Part shown: positions 51,276 through 64,000 of the stretch, piece by piece
Layout of the letters: the number at the start of each line of letters is the position of its first letter
How positions within the stretch are numbered: the first letter of the stretch is position 1
Assembly (NCBI GenBank): GCA_029747015.1
Contig: JAKOGI010001341.1
Location: 12,501 to 76,500, forward strand
Reading direction: 5' to 3'
Length of the DNA: 64,000 nucleotides
DNA from: Carnegiea gigantea
Lineage: Eukaryota > Streptophyta > Magnoliopsida > Caryophyllales > Cactaceae
Made by a program: the position numbers and the translations under genes
Notes under the pieces: model-generated
Told to the model about the DNA's origin: nothing
The model's database searches: none
The model's input: only the letters and a program-made list of their open reading frames with translations

Positions 51276-53955
51276 GTGGTATGGTAGCTAGAGCACCTCA
51301 TTGCTACCTACCGGTAAAGATTGAAGGTTGTAGACAAGAGCTCCCGCCTTCAAGGCCCGTAGCTGTAGGAAGGGCATATGTGTTGAGCAAGAAAGAAGCT
51401 GCCGCCTTTGGTATAATAGTTACTAGAACTCTCTTTTCAATTTCAAAGCCATTTTGTGTATTGGTTGATTCAATTGCCACTCATTCATTTACATTCACTT
51501 TATATGCCATGCAACTGAACCTTAAAAATAAGGAGACAGAAACCAATTACAGAATTAAGTTACCTAATGACTCTAGGGTTTAGTGTCCTATCTTTTATAA
51601 ACTTGTTACAGTTACTATTGGTGGGATAGTATTCCCTGGAGTTTTAATTCAATATGACTTGTCAGACTTTGATATTATTCTAAAAATGAGTTGGTTGTGC
51701 ACTTATAGGGTTAAGAAAGATTGTGAGGACCTTAAGGCTATTTTAAGGGATGAATGAGGGGGAGCAATATGTTTTATAGGCAAAGAGAGGAAATATCTTG
51801 TCCTTTAAATTCTGTTATAAAAGCAAGTGAGCTCTTATGTCAACGATATATTGGGTATTAGTGTTATGCTATTGACACTCAACCACAGGTAGAAGAAGCA
51901 GAAGATATCTATGTATTTTGCGAATTTGGAGTTGTTTTCCTAAAAAGTTACTGGGATTGCCTCACAAAAAGAAACTAATTTTGAGATAGAATTAATCCCT
52001 GGTGCCCTGCCTATCTCTAAAGCCCTATATCATATAGCCCTAACAGAGCTTAGAAAATTAATGATTAAGTTAGATAAGCTATTACGGAAGGGATTTACCA
52101 GACCAAATGTGTCACTATAGGGTGCTCTAGTTCTATTTGTAAAAAAGAAGGATAGAACCTTGAGGTTATGTGTCGATTACTGAGAGATGAACAAGATCAC
52201 CAATAAGAACAAATATCCATTGCCCTAAATAGATGGTTTATTTGATCGACTGTAAAGAGCAAGAGTAGTTTGCAAGATTTATTTGAGATCAAGATACCAT
52301 CAACTGAGGATTTACCTGGAGACATTCCCAAACCACACGTAGGACTCGGTTTGGTCATTATGAGTTTACCGTGATGCCTATTGGCCTGACCAATGCCCCT
52401 GCGGCCTTTATATATCTTTTGAATAGAGTTTTCAGACCTATTTGGATAATTTTATGGTGGTATTTATAGATAATATCTTGATTTACTCCAAAGACAGAGA
52501 TAAACACGTTACCCATTTGAGAATGGTGTTGTAAACCTTAAGGGAGCATCAATTACATAGTGAATATAAGAAGCATGAGTTCTGGTTAGAAGAAGTGGTA
52601 TTTTTGGGACATGTGGTTTCAAAGGAAGGGATTAAGGTTGGTTACAGAAGGTGAAAGTAGTTACAAAGTGCCTAAGGCTCACCAATGTTACTAAGCCTTT
52701 AAACTTTTTGGGTTTAGCTATCTATTATCGAGTTTGGGAAGGATTTTCAAAGATAACATCTTCCCTGACCAATTTGTTGAAGGAAGCTACTAAGTTAGCA
52801 AGAAGATAAAGTGATAGCTTATGCATCCCGACAGTTTAAGCCTTATGAGAGAAATCACCCTACGACCTAGGACTAGCTGTTATCGTTTTGGCATTAAAAA
52901 TTTGAAAGCATTATTTAGATGAAGTACCTCGTAAGATCTATATTGATCATCAAAACTTAAAGTACATTTTCACTCAGAAGAAGCTTAGTCTGAGATAAAG
53001 GCATTGACTAGAATTACTTAAAGATTAAGACTTGTAGATCTAATATCATCCAAGAAAGGCAAATATTGTGGTAGATGCTCTGAGCACAACATACCCTTAA
53101 CACTGTAGTCATTACCCAGTTGAACCTCTCGAGAGGACTTAAGAACTTGAATGTTCGATTGGTGTCGTATGAGCAAGCATCTAAAAATATCAATCGATCC
53201 AACTCTTTTAAGTTGGAGCTCGTAGTATTTTACGACTTAGGACCAATATTCGTACTTGAAGAAAGCATGGAACTCCTAATGACCGATGTCATGAAAGTAC
53301 TAGCAGAGAAATTTACATGAAACATTAGGGTAAAATGACACAGACAATGACGACAAAATAATCTTTTGGTCATGAAGATTTTCTTTAACATTCAATAAGA
53401 TGACATACATCAAAAGACTCTTAAAAACAAACTATTTGAACCGACAGAAAAACTATGCTGATAAAAGAAGGAGATTCCTGGAGTTTCAGGTAGATGATAA
53501 GATTTTTCAGAAAGTTTCGCCAACTAAGGATATAAGGAGATTAAACTGCGAGCTAAATTGAGGCAAAGATCTATTAAACCACACAAGTTCATTAAAAGAT
53601 TGAATCCCATAGCTTGTTGACTAGATCTACTTATATAACTCAAACATGTGTACAACGTGCTCCTTACCTCACAACACAAGCAGTACATTTCAGATCCTGA
53701 CTATGCTCTCTTAAACAAACCCATTGGGGTGAATAAGGGTCTAGTGTTTGAAAAGCACCCAATCCAGACACAAGATCGTAGGATTAAGCAGCTACGCATC
53801 AAGCAGATACATTTAGTAAAAGTACATTAGGAAAATCATACCTCCCCATAAGCCATTTAGGAAAACCGAGGATGAGATGTTTAGCCAAGTACACACATCA
53901 CTTTGAGATGAACTTGCATGTTTTGTCAAAGCTCATGAGTTTCGAGGATGAAACT
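51276..53955 (+). pseudogene. pol remnant of gypsy 2
   Basis: The protease piece (in open frame 51281-51583) reads VDSIATHSF, with Ile where Gly of the DSG motif belongs. RT at about 51950-52560 has many stops, including TAA at 52226-52228, which is shared with gypsy 1, and FIDNI (52463-52477) instead of FIDDI. RNase H remnants lie at about 52800-53060. The integrase catalytic core is missing. A segment at about 53150-53340 matches 9200-9380 of gypsy 1. A chromodomain-like tail follows at about 53740-53890. Confidence 0.75.
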
Positions 53956-53956
53956 C

Positions 53957-53970
53957 TCTAAGGGGCGAAA
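53957..53970 (+). other. Polypurine tract of gypsy 2 (decayed)
   Basis: CTAAGGGGCGAAAG stands where gypsy 1 has AAGGGGGGAAGG, directly before the 3' LTR. Confidence 0.65.
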
Positions 53971-53972
53971 GC

Positions 53973-56900
53973 TATAATAGCCCGACGCTAAATCATATTT
54001 ATTTATTTAATTAAGCCATGTTATTAAATTTTGACATTTATTTATCTCATTTAATTATCCCAGATGGGATAATTTATTTTAGGCTCCACTTTATAATTCG
54101 AGTTTCATTTACCGTAACAATTTCACATAAATCGATATTAGGCTCCGATAGATATGATTAAGTGACAAATTATTTTTCATAATGTCAAAAAAAATCTATT
54201 TTTCAACCATGCAAAAATTTGGACCCAAATTCATTATGTTTGGCCTAATTCGTTTGGACCCGATTTATGGCCCGCTTCACTTTGGGCTCAAATTGTGGTC
54301 CGACATTTTTGGTGTAATTAAATTAAGTTGATTATCAGCATTATGTCTAATTATAATTAGCAAAAAGTTACCTTATGGATGGATAAATATCAACCAAATA
54401 AGTGAGATAAATCCAAAAAAAATTATAAGCAAACCAAGCCACACATTCTCTTCTTCCTGTCCTCCTTCCTCTTCCCATGGGCGGCTGCTGCTGTTGCTGA
54501 ATTCTGCTGACTGCCGCCACCTTCAACCACCAGTCAAGGCTATTGCTGGCCAGCCCCAACACCCTAGCACGACGAGTCGCCACCCCTAATCCTCAAAGCC
54601 ACCAAACATCATCTCCTTCTCCGTCTTTTTCAAGCTCAAAGTGAGTAACTCTATCACCTATCTTGTTGATTTTAATTTTGATTCTTGTTTTTGTGCATTT
54701 TAATTATTGTTCATGTTATTTGGATAAGAATAAGAACTATTTTGATGTTTCATTTTGTTGGTTATGCTTAAAAGCATGCTAGGGTTGAGTTCATGCACGA
54801 GTATGCAAGCTTGAGTTTGAAATGATGGATTTGGATTTTGGTACTTGATTGTTGTGTTCTTTGGCATTAGTAATGGATATCATGATGTTTATGTTGATTT
54901 TGGGTGAGTTTAAATGCAAGAATAAGTTGGGCATAAGTTAGCGTTTTGGTGATCAAGCATAGGTTGATTTATTTCCAGTATCAAGTATATTATTTATGTA
55001 TAATTGGATAAAGAAATGAATCTTCGATGTGTCATTTAACTTGGGAAATCCCTTAAGGTGATTTTGTAAAAAGGGATGGATTATGGAAATTTCCCCAGTT
55101 GATTATAAAAGGTCATTTTGCTCATTTATGCAAATAAGTAAGCTTATGTATGTGTTTTCAGTGTTTTTGAAAAAGAGAAGAATTGAAAATTTGATGTAGA
55201 TGATTATGGAGTAAAATTATTTAAGTAATATAGCTTTGTAACATGATGATAATGAATAAGGCTTTATTAAATGATTTTAAGGAGTGATTTTAGAGGGAAA
55301 TTATGTGAAGAAAAGTGGGAAAACAAACACAGTGTGGCTATGAACTGACTGAAAATAGGGGACATTTTGCGAATAAACTGGTAATGTTCTGCCCATTGAA
55401 AAGTTATGATTTTTGGTGTATACGTAGCGTCATGAGTGATCTTTCAAATGCCTTTTGAATCGCTTTAATCCAAGTCTTGCGAAGAAAGTTATGGCCATTT
55501 TGCTAAGACTGGGCAGGATAGATCGAAGCTGTGCACAGTTGTGGTCTAGCCTAATTTTAGGAACCCAATTGTGGGAATTATGTTTTAGACTATGACTGAA
55601 AGTTTTGACGAACATTTTAAAATTTTCGTATTGGGGTTTTATAGCTCAATTGGAGATTGAAGGTGAAAGATATGGATTTTCTACAGTAGACGTTCAAACG
55701 GCAATATGAGAGAAGAAAGAAATTATAGCATTTGGAAATATTATTAGGAGTCTCTACATAATTATGGATATTACAAAGAAATTACAAACTTTAGTGAGTT
55801 CAATAACTTTCATTTTCTATAGAACCTTACTTGGGTTGCAAAACCGAGTTAATGGACATGGCAATGAAATTGAAGAAGTGAAGAGGATAATGACACAAGA
55901 TCAGGGTCTATCAAGCCAAGCTAAGGTGATATGAGCTTTTTTGAACCTCACAATACCTCTCTTGACATTAAACCTTCTATTATTCATTTCAGAAACATCA
56001 TAAATCCAAATTTCATTTATATCCATTAAAGTCTTTTCATTATCACCTCAATTATTTCATTTTGTTCTATTTTGCTCCAATTTACCTCACTTCGAGTTCA
56101 ATGAGCTTAACTTATTTGGTTTTCAAATCATTTTAGGGTAACTTATCTTATATAGAATTGTTTGATGGATTCCCTTTTTATTAATCAATTTCCATATAGT
56201 TACAAATTATGGGAATGAAAGTTGTTTACTAACTACATTTACCTATAACTATATTTCTTAAGCCGAAACGAGGCCTAGTCCATCGTTTCCCACTGTGCAT
56301 AAGCGAGATTTCATTTTAAAGACTTCAGGTACGTTCATTGCCTTTATCTCTAGAAATCAGCACGTATTTATCAAAATTATAATGTTTTGGTAAGTACATC
56401 AATGAATCAGTTTAATTAGTGATTTCTCACATAATTAATGACCTCATCAGTTATCAATTATAGGGCATTGTCTTTCAGTTACCCGCATAGCTTCAGGCTA
56501 GGTCCCCTGATTAGCTTGGTAGGTATACACCTGTCCATAGATCGTAACAACATCAAGGGGGTTCACTATCGGATAATAACTAGCAATTACAGTTTAAATT
56601 AATCTCATTCGCTATTTTAACTTGAAATGAGTTACAAAGCGGGCACCCAACTAATTTTTGTAGAGGTCTTTAACAATACAGGAATGCATGTACTGAGTTT
56701 CGGCTCACAGTTCAAAATATTTTTCATTTTTTGTTTAAGATAAATGCTCAGTGAATCATCCTCATGCTAGCAAACCAGCTGTAGAAAATAAGTTAAGGGA
56801 ATCTGGATGGATCAACAGTGATATAGTGCATATTTTGAAGCTGCGTTTTGAAATCTTTAGTGGATGGAAGTTTAGATTATATGGTGAATTGATTTACTAT

Positions 56901-57127
56901 GTGTGTAAACCTTATGTTGGTTAACAATTGATTGTATATGGTTTGATCATGTATGAGTGTGTGTGGTTAAAGCTATGCCTAACTACGTTAATTCTAGTAC
57001 TCATGATTCAAGCCTTGTCCTTTTTGGATGGAGGTAGCGCCCCGATCATTGGGTTTATCAGTTGAAATTAAGGAAATCAAATTAGTGATTGCAAATAGTG
57101 ACACATGCTTAATTAGGGGGCGTTACA
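53973..57127 (+). repeat. 3' LTR of gypsy 2
   Basis: It starts TATAATAGCCC and ends GGGGGCGTTACA. It is homologous to 45929-49043. Confidence 0.83.
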
Positions 57128-58674
57128 TTGCTTGATTCTCTTTTAATTTTGGGTTCTTACTTAACTTTGTATATTTACTCAGGGTGGTGTTTATCATCAT
57201 TGTAAATGGGTCGCCCAGCCTCAAACTTTGAGTACGGGGCATGTACCAGTCACTGAGCATACTTGAGAAGTTCATGCTCTCAACATGTCTAGCTCTTTTG
57301 CTAGCGGAGACACTATGTTAGAGGCAACTAGAAGTAAGCTGATCGTGTCTAAGAGCAAGTCCCTGGAGGCCTCGAATGCTAGTTTGGGAGGCATTATTCT
57401 TTGATAGCATATGGACCTTGGAGCTCCCTTCTCTGTTCAGCCTCCAACATGGCCTTTACCTTAATGCCACAGTGAGGCTAGGGCCTCCATTTGGTTTGGG
57501 TGATATAGGGATGTTACATGACCTCGCAAACCTTTTCCGAGTTGCCCCGTTATTCATAAGGTGCACCTATTCCTCCTTCGTCTCATGGGTTCATGTTGCC
57601 TCATCCAAAACTCTATGAATGGCTTCTGTTAGGCCTAGGAGACACCCTTAAACATTTCGTCTGGATTCATTTCTTACATACAACGTGATCTCCTTGCTTA
57701 CATAAATATATGTCCAACTCCGTTTGTTTTCTGCATCTCTATGTGAGAATTTAATCCTTCACTTGAGAATTTTCTTCTCTTAACTTGAGGGAATAATGGA
57801 TGACTTCGAGAAATTGACAGATGCATAGTCCAAGAACATGACACCCTTTGAGCTGAAACCTTTGTAGTGCTTAGGGTTGAATTATCTAGTCTCTTTAGGG
57901 TAGGTGAGGTTTAACCCTACATTAATGTGAGCTGCCACTGAATTTTAGGGTCTCATTCTTCGTGTCTTCTACTTCAATGATAGAAAGTGTGCTTATAAGG
58001 GGAGGAATTTATAACAATTATGGATTCCTTTGAGCTTAAGAGGCTTATCATTCCTTTACTAATAGGAGATTATTCCTATGTGATGAAAACATCGTCCAAA
58101 TTATCAAAGAATGAGGTGGTTAAAATGACCAATGGTAAAACGTTAATCTTGGGTGTGTTGGTCATCAATTCACCCTTAACCCAAAGGATGACTATTATTC
58201 TAGAGAAGTGCAAGATGCTCTTACCTTTGCCTTAGGAGGCATAATTCTATACATGGGTCTTTGGCGTAACTACTAGCTCACCCTTTAGCTTGATCACTTG
58301 AGAATGCTAGATTGAAGAAGTGCGTAATCAAGCTTGACAGTAACTCTTATAAGAAGGGCATACAATCCTGGTCAGTGAATGATGTGCAAGGCAAATGTAT
58401 TTTGACTTCACCTTAATCAAGCTCGGTCAAATTAGGGGCTCCATCTCAAATTAAGCTTCATATGAGCACCTTCAGCCTAACACTCAGAAAATCGTTCATC
58501 AAAGTCTCGTCATAGAAAGAATTTTTAATCATCCATATATAAGAGGACAACACTGAGCTTTCGACCCGCAAATGGTCAAATTCAAATATTGGACATCTTG
58601 CCATCAATGTACAAATAATGATAAGTTATGTGAGTTGTGATCTCCATGTCCTACTAGTTTTGACATCAGTCACT
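57128..58674. other. Unassigned spacer; no gene recognised
   Basis: Short open pieces (57376-57618, 58020-58235) have no recognised domain and no company. The texture suggests an old gag-like or transposon region, but I cannot support a family. Confidence 0.4.
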
Positions 58675-58815
58675 CCCAACACAATAGGACATTTTGACAA
58701 TGCACTAGTTCCCAGCATAATGGGACATGACTGGCTTTAGGCAGAATGGGACATTTCAATAATACGCCACCTCTTGGCACTATCGAACATTATGAGGTCC
58801 CAGCTTAATAGGGAA
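58675..58815. repeat. Degenerate minisatellite, 62-bp period built of 36 + 26 bp
   Basis: The motif CCCAGCATAATGGGACAT recurs five times in varied form. The AATGGG-equivalent core lies at 58683, 58719, 58745, 58781 and 58807, giving spacings of 36, 26, 36 and 26. Confidence 0.7.
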
Positions 58816-58817
58816 TT

Positions 58818-59200
58818 TCATCATCAACCACCATCATGGTGAAAGCAGGCTAACATCGAGCTTCAAGACCTATTGCGACGAAGTCTTGACACCTCAACAT
58901 TAGCCTCCGTCATGGCGAAATTTGGTGGGCACTGAGCTTCAGTTTTTTGAGTGACCGAGTTTAGATATCTCACCATTAGCCTCTTCAATGGTGGAAGTTG
59001 ATGGGATGCAGGCTTAAGGACCCTTCACTGCCAAGTTCAAGCATCACAACATTAGTGACTATTATGGTGAAAGCTAGCAGGCACTGAGCTTTATGACCCT
59101 TAGTGGCCACATTCAAGCATCCCATCAATAGCCTACGTCACATTGAAAATGGACGGGGCCAGGCTTTAGGTCTTCCAGCAACTAAGTCTGGGTAACATCC
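58818..59200. repeat. Degenerate minisatellite, exact 76-bp period, five units
   Basis: The core CATTAGCCTCCGTCATGG...GG(C/G)ACTGAGCTT recurs. Equivalent bases lie at 58823, 58899, 58975, 59051 and 59127, all 76 apart, with much substitution but almost no indels. It directly follows the 62-bp array. Confidence 0.8.
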
Positions 59201-60250
59201 CTATAAAACGGTAAGCACTGAAAAAAAAGTTCTCTACTTTGATCTTCACCATACTCATGCTCGAAAGTGGAGGCTAACTATAGACACTTAAAAAGTGCCT
59301 TCTTTTTGTATAAACCATGATGATGATAAATGAACCCAGTAAGACTTGAGGATCCTTAGATATCAAAAATTAACAGGCTAAAAACGTGCCAGCATCCCTT
59401 GACCTAAATATCTAAAGTCGGGGATACCCAAAAAGGGCAAAAGGACCCAGAAAACCCAAATAAGTCCAAATTAACCTTATTTAATGTTAAGTTAAGATTC
59501 ATTTTGCATTTTCTTCCCACTCTAGGATGCATCAAAATGTTGAGTCTAAATATCTACAATCTCATTTTATAAGCTTTGCAATGATATATTTGTCTAAATC
59601 TGATTAGCAATGGAAAGGATATGAGCTGATTATAGAGATATGTTCTAAAAATGACATATGTTAACTGTTTTACTTATATCTCCTTGAATTATAATCCAAA
59701 ATCTATAAATTGGCATTCATTAAGACCTATACTATATAAGCTCCCTAAAAGAAAAGTCACCCTCAGAGGTGAAAGTTATGACCAAAATAAGTTGAATTGT
59801 TTACAAGCAGCCCAACACGCACGTGTTTAGGGTAATAAGAGCAAGCCCGAGTTCCTTATTTTTTGACCTAATTTCTGTAAACCCTAAATATGGATTAAGC
59901 CTAGGAAAAAACCCTTGTCCATGTGGCATCATACCCTCAGAAATCCTAACAAACCCTTATTCACTATACTTATAAATACATCCCTTTCCCATCCTTCAAA
60001 GACATAGTGAAAGTTCCTATAGAAAACCCTAATAGAATACTAAGAGGTTCATGTGTCCTAATCAAACCCTTCTCAAATCCATCCTCAAAATCCTCTAAGG
60101 TATAATTCAAAGATCGAAGTTCTCGATCTTGGGGTTTCCTGAGTCATATAGGCAAGTAACCTAAGTGTGTAATTCTTCAACTTGCCTACCGCTTTTCTTC
60201 TTTCTTTTGTCTATTTTATTTTACTTTTCATATTGTAGTATTCAAGGGAC
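59201..60250 (+). promoter_or_regulatory. Possible LTR/promoter stretch with TATA box
   Basis: TATAAATA at 59971-59978 precedes transcript-leader-like sequence with AAAACCCTAAT and a GATCGAAGTTCTCGATC inverted repeat near 60113. This pattern is common in gypsy (Tat-type) LTRs. No borders or second LTR were found. Confidence 0.3.
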
Positions 60251-61682
60251 GTAATTTTGGTGAATTAATCTAGAACCACGTCCACTATAATATTTATTTC
60301 ATTACTTTTTTCTGTTTTGACATTGTAGTTCTTTGTTTTGAAAATTAATACCCTCTAATAATACAATCTGCAGAGTGAACAGTGGGAAGCTAAAAAGAGA
60401 GCATGCTTGGGAACCCCCAAAAGTGTTAAGCTTTCGACCTCTAAAATCCTTAGAGCAATGTAAAACAACAAATTCCTATGGAACTCTATGATGCACACAA
60501 CAAGAATCGATTATTCCAATATTATAAAGCCAACCACATCCCAACATGAACCAACATGAAAGTTTCGTTCAACATATACAAATTAAAGCAGAGCTTAGGT
60601 ATGAATTTGTTGTAAAACAAAAGAGGATGCACAAATCTAAATTAGTGTATAGAGCGACACAAAAGGTCCAATGGTCAACAGCTAGTACTCACATACATTA
60701 AGAGCGAGACAAGTAAAAAGTGATTTAAACCATCCAATCTAATCTCCCAAGTCATCATTCTCCCAAGTTGATAAGTGCATTTTGAGAACCATGAATATAT
60801 CTTCTTATACTCAAAATGTTCAAATAGACTACCCTAGCCAAAGTTAAGCCTAAAGAAGTCCTACATTTTGCACAAGTTTTCGTATTTAAATATAAATCAT
60901 TAAAGCTAACCAATAACATATAAAATCATCGAAACTCCAAGCTCCCTTAGGCTTTGTTGCATGTGGCCATTTACCTGCTAAAAGAATTGCTAATGCAGCA
61001 TGTACTCAATGTAAACTTAATAAGAATACTAAAGGACTAACGCTGGATATCTTGTACCCTTAAAGAAATTCAATCTTGATTCGATCGAATATGCCATGTG
61101 TGATATTAGAGTTGAAGAATTCATGCAGGGTGCAAGGAAATTTAATAGGGATCTAGGACATTTTGTCATTTGTATGTTCTTCAAATGTCATCGTTTCATC
61201 TTGCAGCGTAACAGGTGTAGACCAAGGCTAATTAGCAGAATTGTTAAAGAAGCTCATCACAAGGACATATAAGCTAACATTCAGATTCTTGAGGGAAATG
61301 AAAGCTTCTAGAATATTCAAGTGTATTCTACGAAGTTACCTATACAACTAAAACAAACACATGGGCATCAATACCTTGTTAAGAAAAGCACAGTATGCCA
61401 TGTTTTAACACACCTCAACATGCAAAACCTAGATCTACTTCCTCTTATTTCATTACCTGACTTAACATACAATGTACCAAAAAGTTAATAATTTCCTTTC
61501 CTTTCCTTTTAGATTGTCATTTATTTTCCTTCGCTTTTGCTATCTTAATTAGTAAGCAACAAGATCATCTAACCAAAAAGGATCTAGGAAAGGTAGGGTT
61601 CAGTTTCAGGCAAAATAAGTTAATAAAATACACCTAAAGGTTTCCAATGTCATGGTAGACTAAAATGACTCAAGGGAAAGGA
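60251..61682. other. Unassigned spacer; no gene recognised
   Basis: AT-rich sequence without a conserved frame. A short CCTTT repeat (TTTCCTTTCCTTTCCTTTT) lies near 61495. Confidence 0.45.
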
Positions 61683-61815
61683 TCAATAACAATAACAACC
61701 TCCTCTGAATATGGGTCCCGCCTATGCAAGGTCTAGGAAGATCCAGATGTGAGTAACCTTATTTTTGCGGATATCATTTCTTACAAAGAGGCTAATTCCA
61801 ATAGCGTCACTCAGG
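61683..61815 (-). mobile_element. SINE relic with (TTA/TTG)n-type tail
   Basis: Plus strand: AACAATAACAACC, then GGTC(C)CGCCTATGCAAGGTCTAGGAAG..., GTGAGTAACCTTA and AAAGAGGCTAATTCC. This order matches, from memory, a very common asterid SINE that on this strand reads CAACAACAA, GTGGGGTCTGGGGAGGG, ACGCAGACCTTACCCC, and AGAGAGGCTGTTTCC (TS-like). The tail at the left puts the element on the minus strand. Confidence 0.5.
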
Positions 61816-62460
61816 TAAAGGAACTTATATAAAATGATAAACTCTGTACCAACACTAGAAGTCAGGTGTCTAGAACAAACCTCAAAAAGTTAATTAAACT
61901 TAGAAATAACTAATATATCATTCTGAAAAAAGAGATGGACTAGACAAGGTAAGTTCACAGGGATTCTATCACTATAATAGAAATCTAGATATACACACAA
62001 TACATTCCCATGTATAATGTTCCTTCTCATAACACCACCCAATACTGAAGGAAGAAAATACTAGTATCAATAATGCAACAAATTTATCAATTCAAAGAAT
62101 AAGAAGAAAGCTTCTTAAGATAGACTCCAATATCCCAAGGCTAAATAAAGGGGACAAAGCTAAAAATAGATGAAATACTAGCCTACCAAACTAAACCAAA
62201 CCAATGGCAACTCAACTAGAAAAAATGCAGGAACCACTTCATGGAGAGCCTAGGGGATGCTTTGTTCACTTCCAGATACATAGTGTGCCATTTTCTCACA
62301 AAAATAGAAGGTGAACTACAACAAGAGCTATGTGGCATGTTGAACTTGAGTTCTTATCAAGAGCATTAGTCCTAGCCTTGCAACAACTATACCACTTAAT
62401 CCCATATCCTTTACATAGGGAAAGAGACAACATATTAAAAACCAACTATGTGCAATCTTT

Positions 62461-62837
62461 GGTCTTATTTGGCAAACAGTTGTTAGTTGTTTGTGTTAGC
62501 TATTAGCCATTAGCTGTTTTTATTAGCTATTTGTATTAGCTATTTGAATTAACTATTTGTAAAAGAAAAAAATGTTTGGTGAAACTAGTTGTTTCTGATC
62601 AAATTGTGAGATAAAAAGTTAATTCTTGAAAAATATCCTCCAAAAAAACTCATACAATCAGCCTGTTCAGGTTAGCTTTTTAGATGAAAAAAGCTTTTCT
62701 AAAAAGCTGTCTTATCAAGTATCCAAATTAGCTTTTTGACTTGATCAAAAGTTAATTTTGGTCTAAAAAGTTTTGTTTTGGTCAAAAAGTCTTTCTAATT
62801 AAAAAGCTCTTTAAAAAACTCATTGTTAAACACCCCT
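62461..62837. mobile_element. hAT-type MITE, about 377 bp
   Basis: The left end GG(T)CTTATTTGGCAAACAG and right end TTGTTAAACACCCCT form imperfect terminal inverted repeats of the 'GGGTGTTTGGCAAA' type known for non-autonomous hAT elements. Flanking octamers CAATCTTT (62453-62460) and TAATCATT (62838-62845) agree at six of eight bases. The interior is rich in TTAGCTATT and AAAAGCT motifs with no coding frame. Confidence 0.6.
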
Positions 62838-62845
62838 TAATCATT

Positions 62846-64000
62846 TTTTCTCTTCTAACATTAGCTAGCAAGTCCATTCAACATCATACAACCGCCTCAG
62901 TTACACAATTGTAAACAAATGAGAGTCATTTTCCATATGAAGATTGCATTCCAAATCCCACTAATAACGTTGCCGGTTCTATTTTGACAAAAGAAGGAAA
63001 CTGCCCTACCAGTTTGGAAGATCCAAATAAAGCCCCATCCCCCACAAGTCTAGTTCACATTGATAAATACTAGTGCTGAATTGAATTAGCTCTCTAAGTT
63101 TTAAATCTCAAAAGGGTATAATTTATCAGCTATAATGACAATTCTTAGAATTTTACTTGAGTTAGCAAGAGTAATGAATTTCAAAATAATCTATACCAAA
63201 TGCTACCCTATATAAAAAGTCAAATGTAATTCACAAATCTAAGATTACATGAGAGAAGTCAAACTGCGAAATGACTAATACAATAGAACCTAAAATGCTC
63301 AACATCAATAGGGAAACAAAGAGCAAAATATTTATAATACTTGAAATTATAGCTTCCAACATGAGAGAAAAAAATAGAATCTTCTAATGGTGCATAGAAA
63401 TATACCAGCTACTCAAACTAGCACATTACCTGTAAATTTAAAACAAGTTGAAAGATGTCCATATAAGCTTCCCCTACTACTATCAACAATACTCCTTAGA
63501 AAGGCATGATCTACCACATATACATTCTATAATATGACATGTTGTGAGTTCACTACATTGAGACTCAAAGAAAAGCAAAAACTATCATAAAAACCATTTT
63601 ATGTTACAACAACTTAGTACACTCAATCTGAATATCTTGTTTAGAACAAATTAAGTAAAGTACAAAAAGTAACATTATAGTGACATATTCAACCACAGAA
63701 ACATGAACAGACGCAGTACAGAAATAAACAAGAGATCCCAAATCCATTGGTTTGTATGTATATGATAAGAATGGATTTAAGATCTATTAGGGGAGACGTC
63801 TTGATGCACTTCTAAGACATTGAAGTGAAGATCAAAGAAGAGATCTCAAGTAGTGATGGAAAAGGAGAAAGAAGAGAGTTCACTGTTTTGTGCTTGAGTA
63901 AGAAGATAGATGAGTAGCTAAGATTCTTGGATGAGATACTACCACCAAGAAGCTTAGGGGTCACCCTTAAGATCAAAAGAGATAAGATATCACCACTCAA
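62846..64000. other. Unassigned spacer at window end; no gene recognised
   Basis: AT-rich sequence with no conserved frame. A minus-strand open stretch at 63812-64000 runs off the window edge and has no recognised features. Confidence 0.4.

Larger units (their letters stand above)
45929..57127 (+). mobile_element. Ty3/gypsy chromovirus-like LTR retrotransposon 2, old and degraded
   Basis: This 11.2 kb element has LTRs of about 3.1 kb, a mutated primer site, gag and pol remnants, and an extra acidic frame before gag. It is related to gypsy 1 along the LTRs and internal region. LTR termini are mutated (TA instead of TG at both 5' starts), and flanking pentamers (TACCT and TTGCT) do not match. 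LTR divergence is about 13% in a 370-bp sample by eye, so it is the oldest of the three retrotransposons. Confidence 0.85.

Overview
This window looks like repeat-dense, heterochromatin-like DNA from a flowering plant, most likely a eudicot. The sequence is AT-rich. Two Ty3/gypsy chromovirus-type retrotransposons with about 3.1 kb LTRs, a Ty1/copia Sirevirus-like element and a degraded plant pararetrovirus fill most of it. A hAT-type MITE and a SINE relic with a TS-like tail pattern hint weakly at an asterid, but I cannot name the species. I found no convincing host protein-coding gene, rRNA or tRNA.

Layout: 1-1909 is unassigned flank. 1915-23790 is gypsy element 1, bounded by a perfect 5-bp duplication (GGCTA). 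Its 3' LTR is split by a complete Copia element (10933-21691, perfect GCTAT duplication). 25385-38050 holds two head-to-tail copies, on the minus strand, of an endogenous pararetrovirus. The domain order coat protein, movement protein, protease, reverse transcriptase/RNase H points to a cavemovirus/solendovirus-like member of Caulimoviridae. 38060-45928 is mostly unassigned, with a 127-bp tandem duplication, a small poly-A insertion and LTR-like or promoter-like stretches. 45929-57127 is gypsy element 2, an older relative of element 1. 57128-64000 is unassigned apart from two minisatellites, an LTR/promoter-like stretch, a SINE relic and a hAT MITE.

The Copia element is the only nearly intact coding unit. 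It has gag (12687-14420), an in-frame pol interrupted by one nonsense codon (to 17747), and an extra 3' ORF (18367-19830) before the 3' LTR. Its LTRs differ at about 2% of sites by my eye count. Sampled parts of the LTRs differ by about 4% in gypsy 1 and about 13% in gypsy 2. The order of insertion is therefore gypsy 2, then gypsy 1, then Copia, which agrees with the nesting.

Most interesting points: (i) the two gypsy elements share nonsense codons, a protease active-site loss and an abnormal segment where integrase should be, which suggests a non-autonomous lineage mobilised in trans; (ii) the pararetrovirus is a tandem integrant that still shows a TATA promoter between its copies and a primer-binding site at its start, although both copies are broken; (iii) the Copia element has an extra ORF and a branch-point/acceptor-like signal at its gag-pol stop; (iv) gypsy 2 carries an additional acidic, proline-rich reading frame ahead of gag.
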